NCBI GenBank assembly: GCA_002699335.1
Contig: PACG01000164.1
Span: 7,571 to 13,289 of the forward strand
Origin: Candidatus Poribacteria bacterium
GTDB taxonomy: Bacteria; Poribacteria; WGA-4E; UBA9662
Direction: 5' to 3'
Length of the DNA: 5,719 nucleotides
The notes under the pieces are model-generated. The model was given only the letters and a program-made list of their open reading frames with translations. It was not told the origin of the DNA and ran no database searches. Shown here piece after piece: positions 1 to 5,719 of this stretch. The translations under genes and the position numbers were made by a program. The number at the start of each line of letters is the position of its first letter. The stretch's first letter is position 1.

Positions 1-65
1 GCCACAGTCAAAATTACACGTTTTACATCCAAGTTGACCTTCTCTTTACGCTGGTATTTTGTCAC
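1..65 (-). CDS. Start of the next Bat-operon gene, truncated by the window edge
   Basis: A frame opens at GTG 65 and stays open to the edge (21 codons plus 2 bases), giving MTKYQRKEKVNLDVKRVILTV. A strongly basic beginning followed by VILTV looks like the n-region and start of the h-region of a signal peptide or membrane anchor. GTG overlaps the TGA of the preceding gene (GTGA), and GGAG (77-74) lies 8 nt upstream, so the coupling resembles that of the other genes here. A second candidate is TTG at 32, which would give MDVKRVILTV and has AGAAGG ending 5 nt upstream; I cannot decide between them. By gene order this could be BatD or BatE, but too little is visible to assign a product. The stretch is too short to be certain that it is coding. 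Confidence 0.6.
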   Translation of the reverse strand, partial: MTKYQRKEKVNLDVKRVILTV

Positions 66-3000
66 CAATCTTTCTCCACCGGTTGATAACCTGCACTCTG
101 TTTTTGTCTTTCCTGTTGATCTTGACGTCGCTGAGCCTCACGATCACGCACCCCTTGAAGCATCTGATTCATGTTGCCGTCCGACCTCTGGTCGGCGTCC
201 TGTTGTTGTGGTTCATTAGCCTTCTGCTGTTCCTGTTCCTGTTCCTGAGACTTTTTTCGCTCTTGTTGCTGATCTTGCTGCGACTCTTGTTGTGGCGGCT
301 GTAGTAGAGCCAGAGCACGAATTAGGTCTTCCGAAGCCGCATTCTGTTGAGGGCCAATTTCTTCTAGCGGGATCTTCTCTTCCGCCATCATAGAGGCGAC
401 GCCATACATTTTTACCGTTGCCTCGCCGACCAATTGTCCCGCTTGCAGGTATTTTTCAACCATCTGACCAGGATCACCACTACTGCCCTGGCTTGGCATG
501 GGTTGTTGTGCCAACTGTTGAGACTCCTTGGCTAAAGCCTCAGCAATAGCTCCGGCTGCGGTGGACAGAGTAGCTTGCCTCGATGACAGGGGTCCCATGC
601 GGGCAGCGGTTTCAGCGTCAGTCGCCGTCTTCGCCAATGTAACCGCATTTTGCGTTTCATCACCTAATTCTACCTGTTTTTCCGTGGTTTCGCGTAGATG
701 TTCAACCAAAGAAAAGAATAAACGACGTATTTTCTCTATAGTTTTAATGGAGTCTTTAACGGAGAATCTAAGCGGTTTCAACACAGCGGTCGACAGCGCA
801 TTCTTACCGGTTTTGGTCATCAATCCGGTTAGGATTTTTTGGTTATAGCTAAATTCTGTTAGCGCTTGCTTTCTCAACTTTTCCGCTTCTTGCAGGCGTT
901 CTTCCTGTGCTGCCATCTGCTCAGCTTGTTCTGGCGCCTGAGCCGGTTGGTTCTGTTGGGGCAAACTCCTACCCGGTTGGCTACCGGGCTGGGGCTGTTG
1001 GGCACTTTGGGCTTCCAGTTGTTGCTGTACCATCTTCAGTTCCTTCAGGGCTAATTGTATCAGTTTTGCCAGTTGTTCGGTCCGTTCCAAGTTTTTCTGC
1101 TGGAATTCTGAGACCAGTGGAAAATATTCGGCAATCTGTCGTAAATATTTCCTCTTACGCGACGATCTATCGATTGCACTGTTACCCCTAGGCCTATGCA
1201 AAGCCGCCAATGTGGTGCTTTCAGCCGTAGAAGGATCCAGGTGACGCTGGATGCGCAACTGGTCTTGATACACCAGTTCTACTAGTTGACGCAAATCCAA
1301 GAAGATTTCACGGGCTGCGGCTAAGGCAGTTATTCCTTCGTTTTGCAATCCAAAGGCCTCTTCAAATTGGGGATGCTCCAGTTTAGCCAACGCCTGGGAA
1401 AACTTCTCTCCTGCTGTTCCTAGCCATGGCACAGCCAATCGCAAATTTTCAATCAACTGTTGCTGCCTGAGGGCGGCCGCAGATGTCCCTTCTGCTTCAC
1501 CTGTCAAGCCTGCGCTTAAGCCTTGATGGAGTTCCTGAACGCGTTCGCTCAAACTAGTTTGGCTCTCTACCAGATATTCCTGCGTTAACCAGGCGGGTAA
1601 TTTATTTCCAGTTTGTAAGGACAACTTACCCGTGTTATTGGCGGCTTTGGCCGCCGTCTGTTGAATTAATTCCATTCCATCACTAAGTAAAGCATCAATT
1701 CGCGCCACGGGATCTAGCAGTTGATCCCGACCTCGCTTGAGTTCCGCCAGCGCGATAGCAGCGCGGCGGTACGCCCGTTCGGTTTGCGATGTGCGTAACC
1801 GACGTCGGGCTTGCCCCATACGCTCCTGTGCCCGATGCAGATAATGCAACAGTCCTTCGATTTGCGCAACCCGCATCTTATCTTCAGGCGTTTGCTCCTT
1901 CTCTGTTTTACCACGCAGAGTATCGACTTCACGACCAGCGATTTTGGTCAGTTGCTGACTTTGTGACAAGACCTCCAACTGCTGAACGGCTAAAGATCGC
2001 AGTTGACCTCGTAGTTGTTCACTGGTATAAGTTTCGACCTCCTCCAAGTCGACTTCTTGCCGGACAACATCTAAAAACTCCCTTTGTATAGTAATGTTTT
2101 GACTGATTCTTGCCAGCAGGTCACCTGTTTGCTTTTTCTCCAGCGAATCAGCTAACACCATCGCCCGTTGCAAAACGACTTCCAAATTATGGCGGGCATC
2201 GATATCTTCTCGTAAGGCTACCGCTTCCCTAAACCAGTCTGCTGCTCGATAAAGAGATTTAAGCCCTGCTGCCGGGTCTGTCTCCAGAAGATCGTCTGCT
2301 TTTTTTACATCCACCCAACCGAGATTATAAGTAGCGTTGAATCTGGCTACCCCGTCAGTACCAGCCAATCTTCTGGCTTCCTGAAACAATCGCGTGGCTT
2401 GTTCCCATGAGTTGGTATCGAATTTTTGCAACGCCTGATTGTATAGGGTTCTGGCGTCTTCTTCCTCCTCTTCGGCATACTGATCACTTTCTGCCTCTGC
2501 TGGGTCTGTTTCTACTTCCAGTACTTCCTCCGGCTCATCGGAAAAAATCACAACTGGTTTTTTGTCTTCCTGTTGTGCCACCAGAAGGCCGGGAAGAAGC
2601 GACAGCAAGGTCATAATAACGCTGGTTGTTATATTAAAAGCCAAAAGGCTGAGAACTGTGTTACGATTAGGACGTCCGTTAGTGCCCTTGCTGGCAGTGG
2701 TCGCATCAACCATTACAGAAAGAGGGCGCGGGTTATAGCGACTGCCAATCGTACTGACCACTGCCCCCAGCAGACACAACAACCCCAACAGTAGCGTGAT
2801 TTGAAAAGCGTCGTTCCGAATAGTTCTACCACGTCCGTCCATCTTGCCTCGTGTTAAACTGGCAATGTGGGTGTCAAATATAGATTTCAGATCTAGCACA
2901 CCGGTACCGGCAGGGATGTAGGCCCCCTCTGTTAACAGGGCAATTTCACGCAACAGGTCGCCATCCAAACGACTTATTACGATTTTACCATCACCGTCCC

Positions 3001-3745
3001 TCAACACGCTACGGGCACCGGTTTTGGGATCGCTCATCATGATCTCACTACCGTTCTCATCCCCAAAGCCAATAGAGAGAATTCGGACCCCCCTTTCGGC
3101 TGCCTCTTTAGCCGCTTCAAGGGGAAACGAGTCGTGATCTTCACCGTCAGTGATAAGCAAAATGGATCTTGAGATGTCTGCCGTGTCGCCAAAGCCTGCT
3201 ATGGCCTTGCGAATCGGTTCTTCTAATCGGGTGCCTCCGCGCACCACACTATGAGGGCCGGCTTGGTCCAGGACCAATCTCAGGAATCCGAAATCCGGAG
3301 TTAACGGTGACAAAACCGATGCCCGTCCGGCGAAGGCAATTAAACCGACTTGATCACCCGACAGATAAGTCAGAAGGTCGGTCAATTCCACTTTTGCTCG
3401 TTCCAATCGACTGGGGGCCACGTCTTCAGCCAACATTGATTTCGATACGTCTAAGCAAACCATGATTTCGGCTCCAACTCTAGGTGTGGCAACAAACCGA
3501 ACTCCCCATTGGGGACGCATCAGTGACAGGATTAGGAAAAAACCACACAGGCCAAGTAAAATGATGCGCAAATATCTTCTAGTTGGAGAAATAGCTCGTA
3601 CCAACCGCGACTGTAGTAGAGGATGCATAAATTGGGTGAGATCCCCACCGGCGCGTCTTTCCAACCAAATCATCATGCCCAGAGAGACCGCAACTGTCCA
3701 AAACAAATGGAACCACTGTGGTTGCGCAAAATAGAGACTGTTCAA
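62..3745 (-). CDS. batB: BatB-BatC fusion: VWA protein joined to a giant TPR/helical Gln-rich protein
   Basis: The product has 1227 residues. Residues 1-344 are a full BatB: membrane helices at about 11-28 and 59-77, and a VWA domain (about 91-297) with intact MIDAS (DVSKS with Asp99, Ser101, Ser103; Thr172; Asp200 in LITDGED). DVSKSMLAEDVAPSRLERAK is a classic BatB string, and a third helix lies at 314-333. A basic loop (334-362) leads to a fourth hydrophobic segment (363-390) resembling a BatC signal peptide, then an acidic linker (393-430) and a TPR-like region (431-520, e.g. ARTLYNQALQKFDTNSWEQA). About 650 residues of amphipathic helix follow, with Gln/Pro-rich stretches at 904-946 and 1148-1216. 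The end, MNQMLQGVRDREAQRR...VEKDW, is the BatC C-terminal signature. BatB is usually about 330-350 residues and BatC a few hundred, so the BatC half is greatly enlarged. By the positive-inside rule, the VWA and everything after residue 390 are periplasmic. TTG 3745 is the start, supported by GGAGG 5 nt upstream. Confidence 0.93.
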   Translation of the reverse strand: MNSLYFAQPQWFHLFWTVAVSLGMMIWLERRAGGDLTQFMHPLLQSRLVRAISPTRRYLRIILLGLCGFFLILSLMRPQWGVRFVATPRVGAEIMVCLDVSKSMLAEDVAPSRLERAKVELTDLLTYLSGDQVGLIAFAGRASVLSPLTPDFGFLRLVLDQAGPHSVVRGGTRLEEPIRKAIAGFGDTADISRSILLITDGEDHDSFPLEAAKEAAERGVRILSIGFGDENGSEIMMSDPKTGARSVLRDGDGKIVISRLDGDLLREIALLTEGAYIPAGTGVLDLKSIFDTHIASLTRGKMDGRGRTIRNDAFQITLLLGLLCLLGAVVSTIGSRYNPRPLSVMVDATTASKGTNGRPNRNTVLSLLAFNITTSVIMTLLSLLPGLLVAQQEDKKPVVIFSDEPEEVLEVETDPAEAESDQYAEEEEEDARTLYNQALQKFDTNSWEQATRLFQEARRLAGTDGVARFNATYNLGWVDVKKADDLLETDPAAGLKSLYRAADWFREAVALREDIDARHNLEVVLQRAMVLADSLEKKQTGDLLARISQNITIQREFLDVVRQEVDLEEVETYTSEQLRGQLRSLAVQQLEVLSQSQQLTKIAGREVDTLRGKTEKEQTPEDKMRVAQIEGLLHYLHRAQERMGQARRRLRTSQTERAYRRAAIALAELKRGRDQLLDPVARIDALLSDGMELIQQTAAKAANNTGKLSLQTGNKLPAWLTQEYLVESQTSLSERVQELHQGLSAGLTGEAEGTSAAALRQQQLIENLRLAVPWLGTAGEKFSQALAKLEHPQFEEAFGLQNEGITALAAAREIFLDLRQLVELVYQDQLRIQRHLDPSTAESTTLAALHRPRGNSAIDRSSRKRKYLRQIAEYFPLVSEFQQKNLERTEQLAKLIQLALKELKMVQQQLEAQSAQQPQPGSQPGRSLPQQNQPAQAPEQAEQMAAQEERLQEAEKLRKQALTEFSYNQKILTGLMTKTGKNALSTAVLKPLRFSVKDSIKTIEKIRRLFFSLVEHLRETTEKQVELGDETQNAVTLAKTATDAETAARMGPLSSRQATLSTAAGAIAEALAKESQQLAQQPMPSQGSSGDPGQMVEKYLQAGQLVGEATVKMYGVASMMAEEKIPLEEIGPQQNAASEDLIRALALLQPPQQESQQDQQQERKKSQEQEQEQQKANEPQQQDADQRSDGNMNQMLQGVRDREAQRRQDQQERQKQSAGYQPVEKDW
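66..77 (-). promoter_or_regulatory. Ribosome binding site for the truncated downstream gene
   Basis: GGAG (77-74) followed by an 8-nt spacer precedes GTG 65 on the minus strand, within the last codons of the fusion gene. This supports a start at the GTGA overlap. A competing site, AGAAGG just upstream of TTG 32, is also good, so the assignment is tentative. Confidence 0.5.
227..247 (-). repeat. Hexanucleotide tandem repeat encoding Gln-Glu pairs
   Basis: Plus-strand CTGTTC is repeated three and a half times. Read on the coding strand it gives CAGGAA repeats for Gln1167 to Gln1173 of the fusion protein. The unit is a multiple of three, so length change would add or remove Gln-Glu pairs without shifting the frame. 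It sits in the Gln/Glu-rich, probably disordered region before the BatC C-terminal signature. Confidence 0.7.
1295..1414 (-). repeat. Helical repeat copy 2 within the BatC-like extension (protein-level)
   Basis: Residues 778-817 (AGEKFSQALAKL ... EIFLD) form the partner of the copy at residues 639-678. A third, more diverged relative may occupy about residues 1109-1148 (VKMYGVASMM, then LEEIGPQQNAASEDLIRALALL), with the E-E-x4-Q-x2-A-x3-L spacing retained but with a small gap. By eye this is reasonable for copies 1 and 2 and weak for the third. Confidence 0.45.
1712..1831 (-). repeat. Helical repeat copy 1 within the BatC-like extension (protein-level)
   Basis: Residues 639-678 of the fusion protein (AQERMGQARRRL ... 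DQLLD) align without gaps to residues 778-817, exactly 139 residues later. Shared positions are Ala639/778, Glu641/780, Gln645/784, Ala646/785, Leu650/789, Gln654/793, Glu656/795, Ala658/797, Leu669/808, Arg673/812, Leu677/816 and Asp678/817, about 12 of 40, plus conservative pairs such as Arg/Lys and Met/Phe. The repeat is visible only in protein. It suggests an ancient duplication of a helical hairpin. Confidence 0.5.
2576..2806 (-). other. BatB/BatC fusion junction with two membrane segments
   Basis: This stretch encodes residues 314-390 of the fusion protein: the last BatB helix (FQITLLLGLLCLLGAVVSTI), a basic loop with Arg336, Arg340, Lys353, Arg358 and Arg361, and a second hydrophobic segment that looks like a former signal peptide (LSLLAFNITTSVIMTLLSLL, then PGLLVAQ). 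Met345 (ATG at 2713-2711) sits in the loop and overlaps an out-of-frame TAA (2715-2713), giving TAATG, a common stop-start overlap. No purine-rich Shine-Dalgarno precedes it (the upstream bases are GCGCCCTCTTTCTG), unlike the real starts in this operon. The frame reads straight through, so a single polypeptide is the simplest reading. Confidence 0.7.
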
Positions 3746-4773
3746 GGTAACCTCCGTAGTAGTGTACCACCGGCTAATACTGATATAACTATCAGCATCA
3801 GGGCCGCCAGCACGAATGCGCTGTAATGTTCACGATACTGCAAATAACGAATTTCAGTTATTTCGCTGCGTTCGAGTGCATCTATTTCCTTATATACTTT
3901 TTTCAGCCCCTCAATATCTCGAGCGTGGAAATACTTACCACCAGTTCTCACCGCAATATCCTTCAAGGTCTGTTCATCGATTTCCACCCGGGCCCTTCGC
4001 AGGGATACCCTACCATCTGGTAGAGTAACCGGCATTGGAGCCAGTCCGGTGATACCGGCAGCAATAGTATAAACCTTAATATCATTGGCCACAGCCAAAT
4101 CGGCCGCTTGTAACGGTTGGATCTCCCCTGCGTTGCTGACACCGTCGGTAAGCAGGACCACCACTTTGGATTTTGCTTCATGTTGGCGTAGCCGTTCTAC
4201 GGCCAATGCCAGACCTTCTCCCACGGCGGTGGCTGCCTCTGATTGTTGCGTAGCCACTTCTATATCGTCCATAATCGCAACTAAATTTCCGTGATCCAGC
4301 GTCAACGGGCAGACCCCATCAGCATAAGTACCAAAGGTGATAATGCCGACCAAATCGTTGGGCCGGCCCTCGCCGACCTGACCACCCAACACAAATTCCC
4401 TGAACACGTTCTTAAGAGCCGACAGTCTACTGACGCTGTCATCGCCTTCCACAAAATCCCGCGCGTTCATGGAACCAGAGCGATCCATGGCCATAATCAG
4501 GGCAATACCCTCCCTTTTTATTTTGCTGGTGGCGTCTCCGGTTCTGGGCCCGGCCAGAGCCAGCGCAATACATAATTCGGCCAGAGCCAACAATATCGCA
4601 GGTAGATGTGATAAGTAGACCCGCATGGTGCGATGCGCCTGGTCGGGCAACACCAGACTGGAATATGTCACCGAAGATGGGATACGAATAGAAAACCAAT
4701 AGACTAAGGGAGCAAACAAACCAATTAGCAAAAAAAGTGGGTCACGAAATTCCCAGCCGATCGAACTAACCAT
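3742..4773 (-). CDS. batA: BatA, VWA-domain membrane protein
   Basis: This 343-residue protein has the size and architecture of BatA. Two N-terminal membrane helices (about 11-28 and 54-74) flank a cytosolic loop, a von Willebrand factor A domain (about 90-300) follows, and a final helix (about 318-337) ends in a short basic tail, LLRRLP. The MIDAS metal site is complete: DRSGS (Asp97, Ser99, Ser101), Thr182 and Asp210 in LLTDG, so divalent-metal-dependent ligand or partner binding should be possible. Helix topology puts the VWA domain in the periplasm. In the family, BatA works with BatB and a MoxR ATPase; its exact biochemical role is unknown. I chose ATG 4773 because AAGG (4784-4781) sits 7 nt upstream. 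A GTG directly before it (4776) would add one Met and leave only one base after the upstream TAA. The stop TGA overlaps the next start by 4 nt. No frameshift or missing key residue is seen. Confidence 0.93.
   Translation of the reverse strand: MVSSIGWEFRDPLFLLIGLFAPLVYWFSIRIPSSVTYSSLVLPDQAHRTMRVYLSHLPAILLALAELCIALALAGPRTGDATSKIKREGIALIMAMDRSGSMNARDFVEGDDSVSRLSALKNVFREFVLGGQVGEGRPNDLVGIITFGTYADGVCPLTLDHGNLVAIMDDIEVATQQSEAATAVGEGLALAVERLRQHEAKSKVVVLLTDGVSNAGEIQPLQAADLAVANDIKVYTIAAGITGLAPMPVTLPDGRVSLRRARVEIDEQTLKDIAVRTGGKYFHARDIEGLKKVYKEIDALERSEITEIRYLQYREHYSAFVLAALMLIVISVLAGGTLLRRLP
3746..3755 (-). promoter_or_regulatory. Shine-Dalgarno deciding the TTG start of the BatB-BatC fusion
   Basis: On the minus strand GGAGG occupies 3755-3751, followed by the 5-nt spacer TTACC and then TTG at 3745. 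It lies inside the 3' end of batA. The strong match and good spacing support TTG initiation at the TTGA overlap, even though TTG is a rare start codon. The first residues after it (NSLYFAQPQWFHLFW) make the expected short N-terminus before the first BatB membrane helix. Confidence 0.8.
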
Positions 4774-4788
4774 CACCTTACCTTTTTT
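4774..4788 (-). promoter_or_regulatory. Ribosome binding site for batA
   Basis: The minus strand reads AAAAAAGG (4788-4781), then TAAGGTG, then ATG (4773). The AAGG at 4784-4781 is 7 nt from the ATG and only 4 nt from the alternative GTG (4776), favouring ATG. The upstream gene's TAA stop (4780-4778) lies inside the spacer, so ribosomes finishing that gene would stop on top of this site. Confidence 0.6.
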
Positions 4789-5719
4789 GTCCTAGTGCGG
4801 TGATTCCCGCTTCTCCGGCCGAGGTATTTGAAACCGGCCGAGATTCTAATTTACCTTGAGACTCGGAGGACTGAGAGTCCGTTGGCTCGTCCAGCAGAGG
4901 GGCATCCTGTTTGGTTTGTTCAAGGAAATTCGTAGCTGAACGTAGCGCTTTATCGATAGACTGGGCGTCCGGAATATGCTGAGCAAACTTGACCTGATCG
5001 GCTTGACGCAAGAAGTCTTGAAGGAAACTTTTATGCTCTGCCGTCAAATCGGGAGAAGTGGCTGCCACTTCCAGAAATTCTTCCGTCGTTAACTCGGGGG
5101 CATGCAGGTTAAACCGGTCCTCTAAATAGTGACGCACGATATCGGAAAGCTCAACGAAAAATGCGCTGATATCCTCACCTTCCGGTTTGGGCTTAGCTCT
5201 TAATTTACTCAATCTGCTGTTAGCAATGTCGTAAGCGCTTCGGCGACGGCTACCAATACGGTATTGTTGCAAACTACGCCAGGCAAAGGGCAACCCAAGT
5301 AACAAAATGATTCCCACCACTATCAGAGCCATCCATATTTTACTCCATCCCGCACCCAACGGTGCCAACTCCCTTAACGGTGCTTTCAAGTCGTTGGATG
5401 CTCCGGTTGGCACTACAGATTTCACGTTGAATTCAAGCCGTTCTGTCAGTATCTCGTAGGCATCCTCGCCCTCTGGGGCCAACCGATTACCGGGTCGGCG
5501 ATCGACAAACTCGATCATTAGGGGGGGGATAGCTTGGGCTCCGGAGCCCGAAGGTTGAAGCCGGTATCGGTGTGTGACTACGGTATGGCCCTGATCGTCA
5601 ATTTTCTCCCTAGGTACGAAGTCAAGAATGGTGAATCGCTCCAGCGACTGGCCAAACTCTGGCATTAGCAATTCAACCTCAGCTTCAGCGCTAACCTGAA
5701 GCGTTAAGGTTAAAATATC
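4778..5719 (-). CDS. BatD-like membrane protein of the Bat operon, N-terminus outside the window
   Basis: The frame is open from the window edge for 313 residues to a TAA stop, so the true start and probably a signal peptide lie beyond position 5719. Residues about 1-105 (numbered from the edge) look like a beta-rich extracytoplasmic domain: the opening DILTLTLQVSAEAEVELLMP and the following FGQSLERFTILDF resemble the Ig-like repeats of BatD-type oxygen-tolerance proteins. One transmembrane helix follows (about 127-147, IWMALIVVGIILLLGLPFAW), then a basic stretch (RIGSRRR) that should be cytosolic. The helical C-terminal domain (about 161-270) carries RHYLEDRF, PELTTEEFL and ADQVKFA. I recognise this pattern from uncharacterised proteins encoded beside DUF58 and BatA genes. 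The tail (271-313) is Ser/Glu-rich and probably disordered. An internal TTG (5671) or ATG (5665) could be called as a start, but both cut into the beta domain, so a partial gene is preferred. The exact family name is uncertain. Confidence 0.88.
   Translation of the reverse strand, partial: DILTLTLQVSAEAEVELLMPEFGQSLERFTILDFVPREKIDDQGHTVVTHRYRLQPSGSGAQAIPPLMIEFVDRRPGNRLAPEGEDAYEILTERLEFNVKSVVPTGASNDLKAPLRELAPLGAGWSKIWMALIVVGIILLLGLPFAWRSLQQYRIGSRRRSAYDIANSRLSKLRAKPKPEGEDISAFFVELSDIVRHYLEDRFNLHAPELTTEEFLEVAATSPDLTAEHKSFLQDFLRQADQVKFAQHIPDAQSIDKALRSATNFLEQTKQDAPLLDEPTDSQSSESQGKLESRPVSNTSAGEAGITALGQKR

Noticed and set aside
59..304. Leucine-rich plus-strand frame resembling a membrane peptide
   Set aside because: It is the antisense of the Gln/Glu-rich codons (CAG, CAA, GAA read as CTG, TTG, TTC) of the fusion gene's tail, so the hydrophobic look is a composition artefact.
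528..848. Plus-strand open frame of 106 codons
   Set aside because: It lies antisense inside the clearly coding fusion gene, has no recognisable domain, and no convincing ribosome site was seen.
2711..2713. ATG of Met345 as a separate batC start
   Set aside because: No Shine-Dalgarno precedes it and the upstream BatB frame runs through it without a stop, so a single fused gene is preferred, while the TAATG context is kept as a hint of its origin.
5663..5671. TTG 5671 or ATG 5665 as the true start of the BatD-like gene
   Set aside because: The frame stays open to the window edge and the upstream residues (DILTLTLQVSAEAEVE) fit a beta-strand domain continuous with what follows, so these are internal codons.
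1..5719. RNA genes, CRISPR arrays, insertion sequences, terminators or promoters
   Set aside because: The window is continuously coding on the minus strand with overlapping or near-abutting genes. No hairpin-plus-T-run terminator, regular spacer array, transposase or promoter-like intergenic region was seen.

Overview
The window is wall-to-wall coding on the minus strand and reads as part of a Bat (Bacteroides aerotolerance) operon, the family that usually lies downstream of a MoxR-type AAA+ ATPase and a DUF58 protein. In transcription order (right to left) it holds: a BatD-like membrane protein whose N-terminus lies beyond the window; batA, a membrane-anchored VWA protein; a very long gene joining a complete BatB-type VWA protein to a greatly enlarged BatC-type TPR protein; and the first 21 codons of another gene that runs off the left edge. 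There is no non-coding stretch longer than one base, and I see no RNA gene, mobile element, CRISPR array, promoter or terminator.

The junctions are extremely tight. There is a 1-nt gap (or a 3-nt gap to the preferred ATG) before batA, then a 4-nt TTGA overlap and a 4-nt GTGA overlap. Each downstream start has a purine-rich Shine-Dalgarno-like sequence inside the preceding gene, so translational coupling of one polycistronic message is likely. The promoter must lie beyond position 5719.

Both VWA domains keep the full metal-ion-dependent adhesion site (MIDAS: DxSxS plus distal Thr and Asp). Charge distribution predicts that both VWA domains, the TPR region and the BatD-like N-domain face the periplasm, while the BatD-like C-terminal domain is cytosolic. 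Together they would form an envelope complex. In the family this is thought to be served by a MoxR chaperone and linked to stress or aerotolerance, but the biochemical role is unsettled, and none of it is proven by this sequence.

The most unusual part is the third gene (1227 residues). BatB and BatC are fused exactly where BatB would normally end. About 650 residues of helical, Gln-rich sequence, with an internal repeat, then separate the TPR region from the short C-terminal signature ending in VEKDW.

Organism: base composition is intermediate, with a Gram-negative style envelope system. The wording of BatA (DRSGSMNARDFVEGD, GRPNDLVGIITF, CPLTLDHGNLV) and the presence of giant helical Bat-associated proteins remind me of Planctomycetota or related lineages. 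This is recollection rather than a search result, so the taxonomic guess is low confidence.
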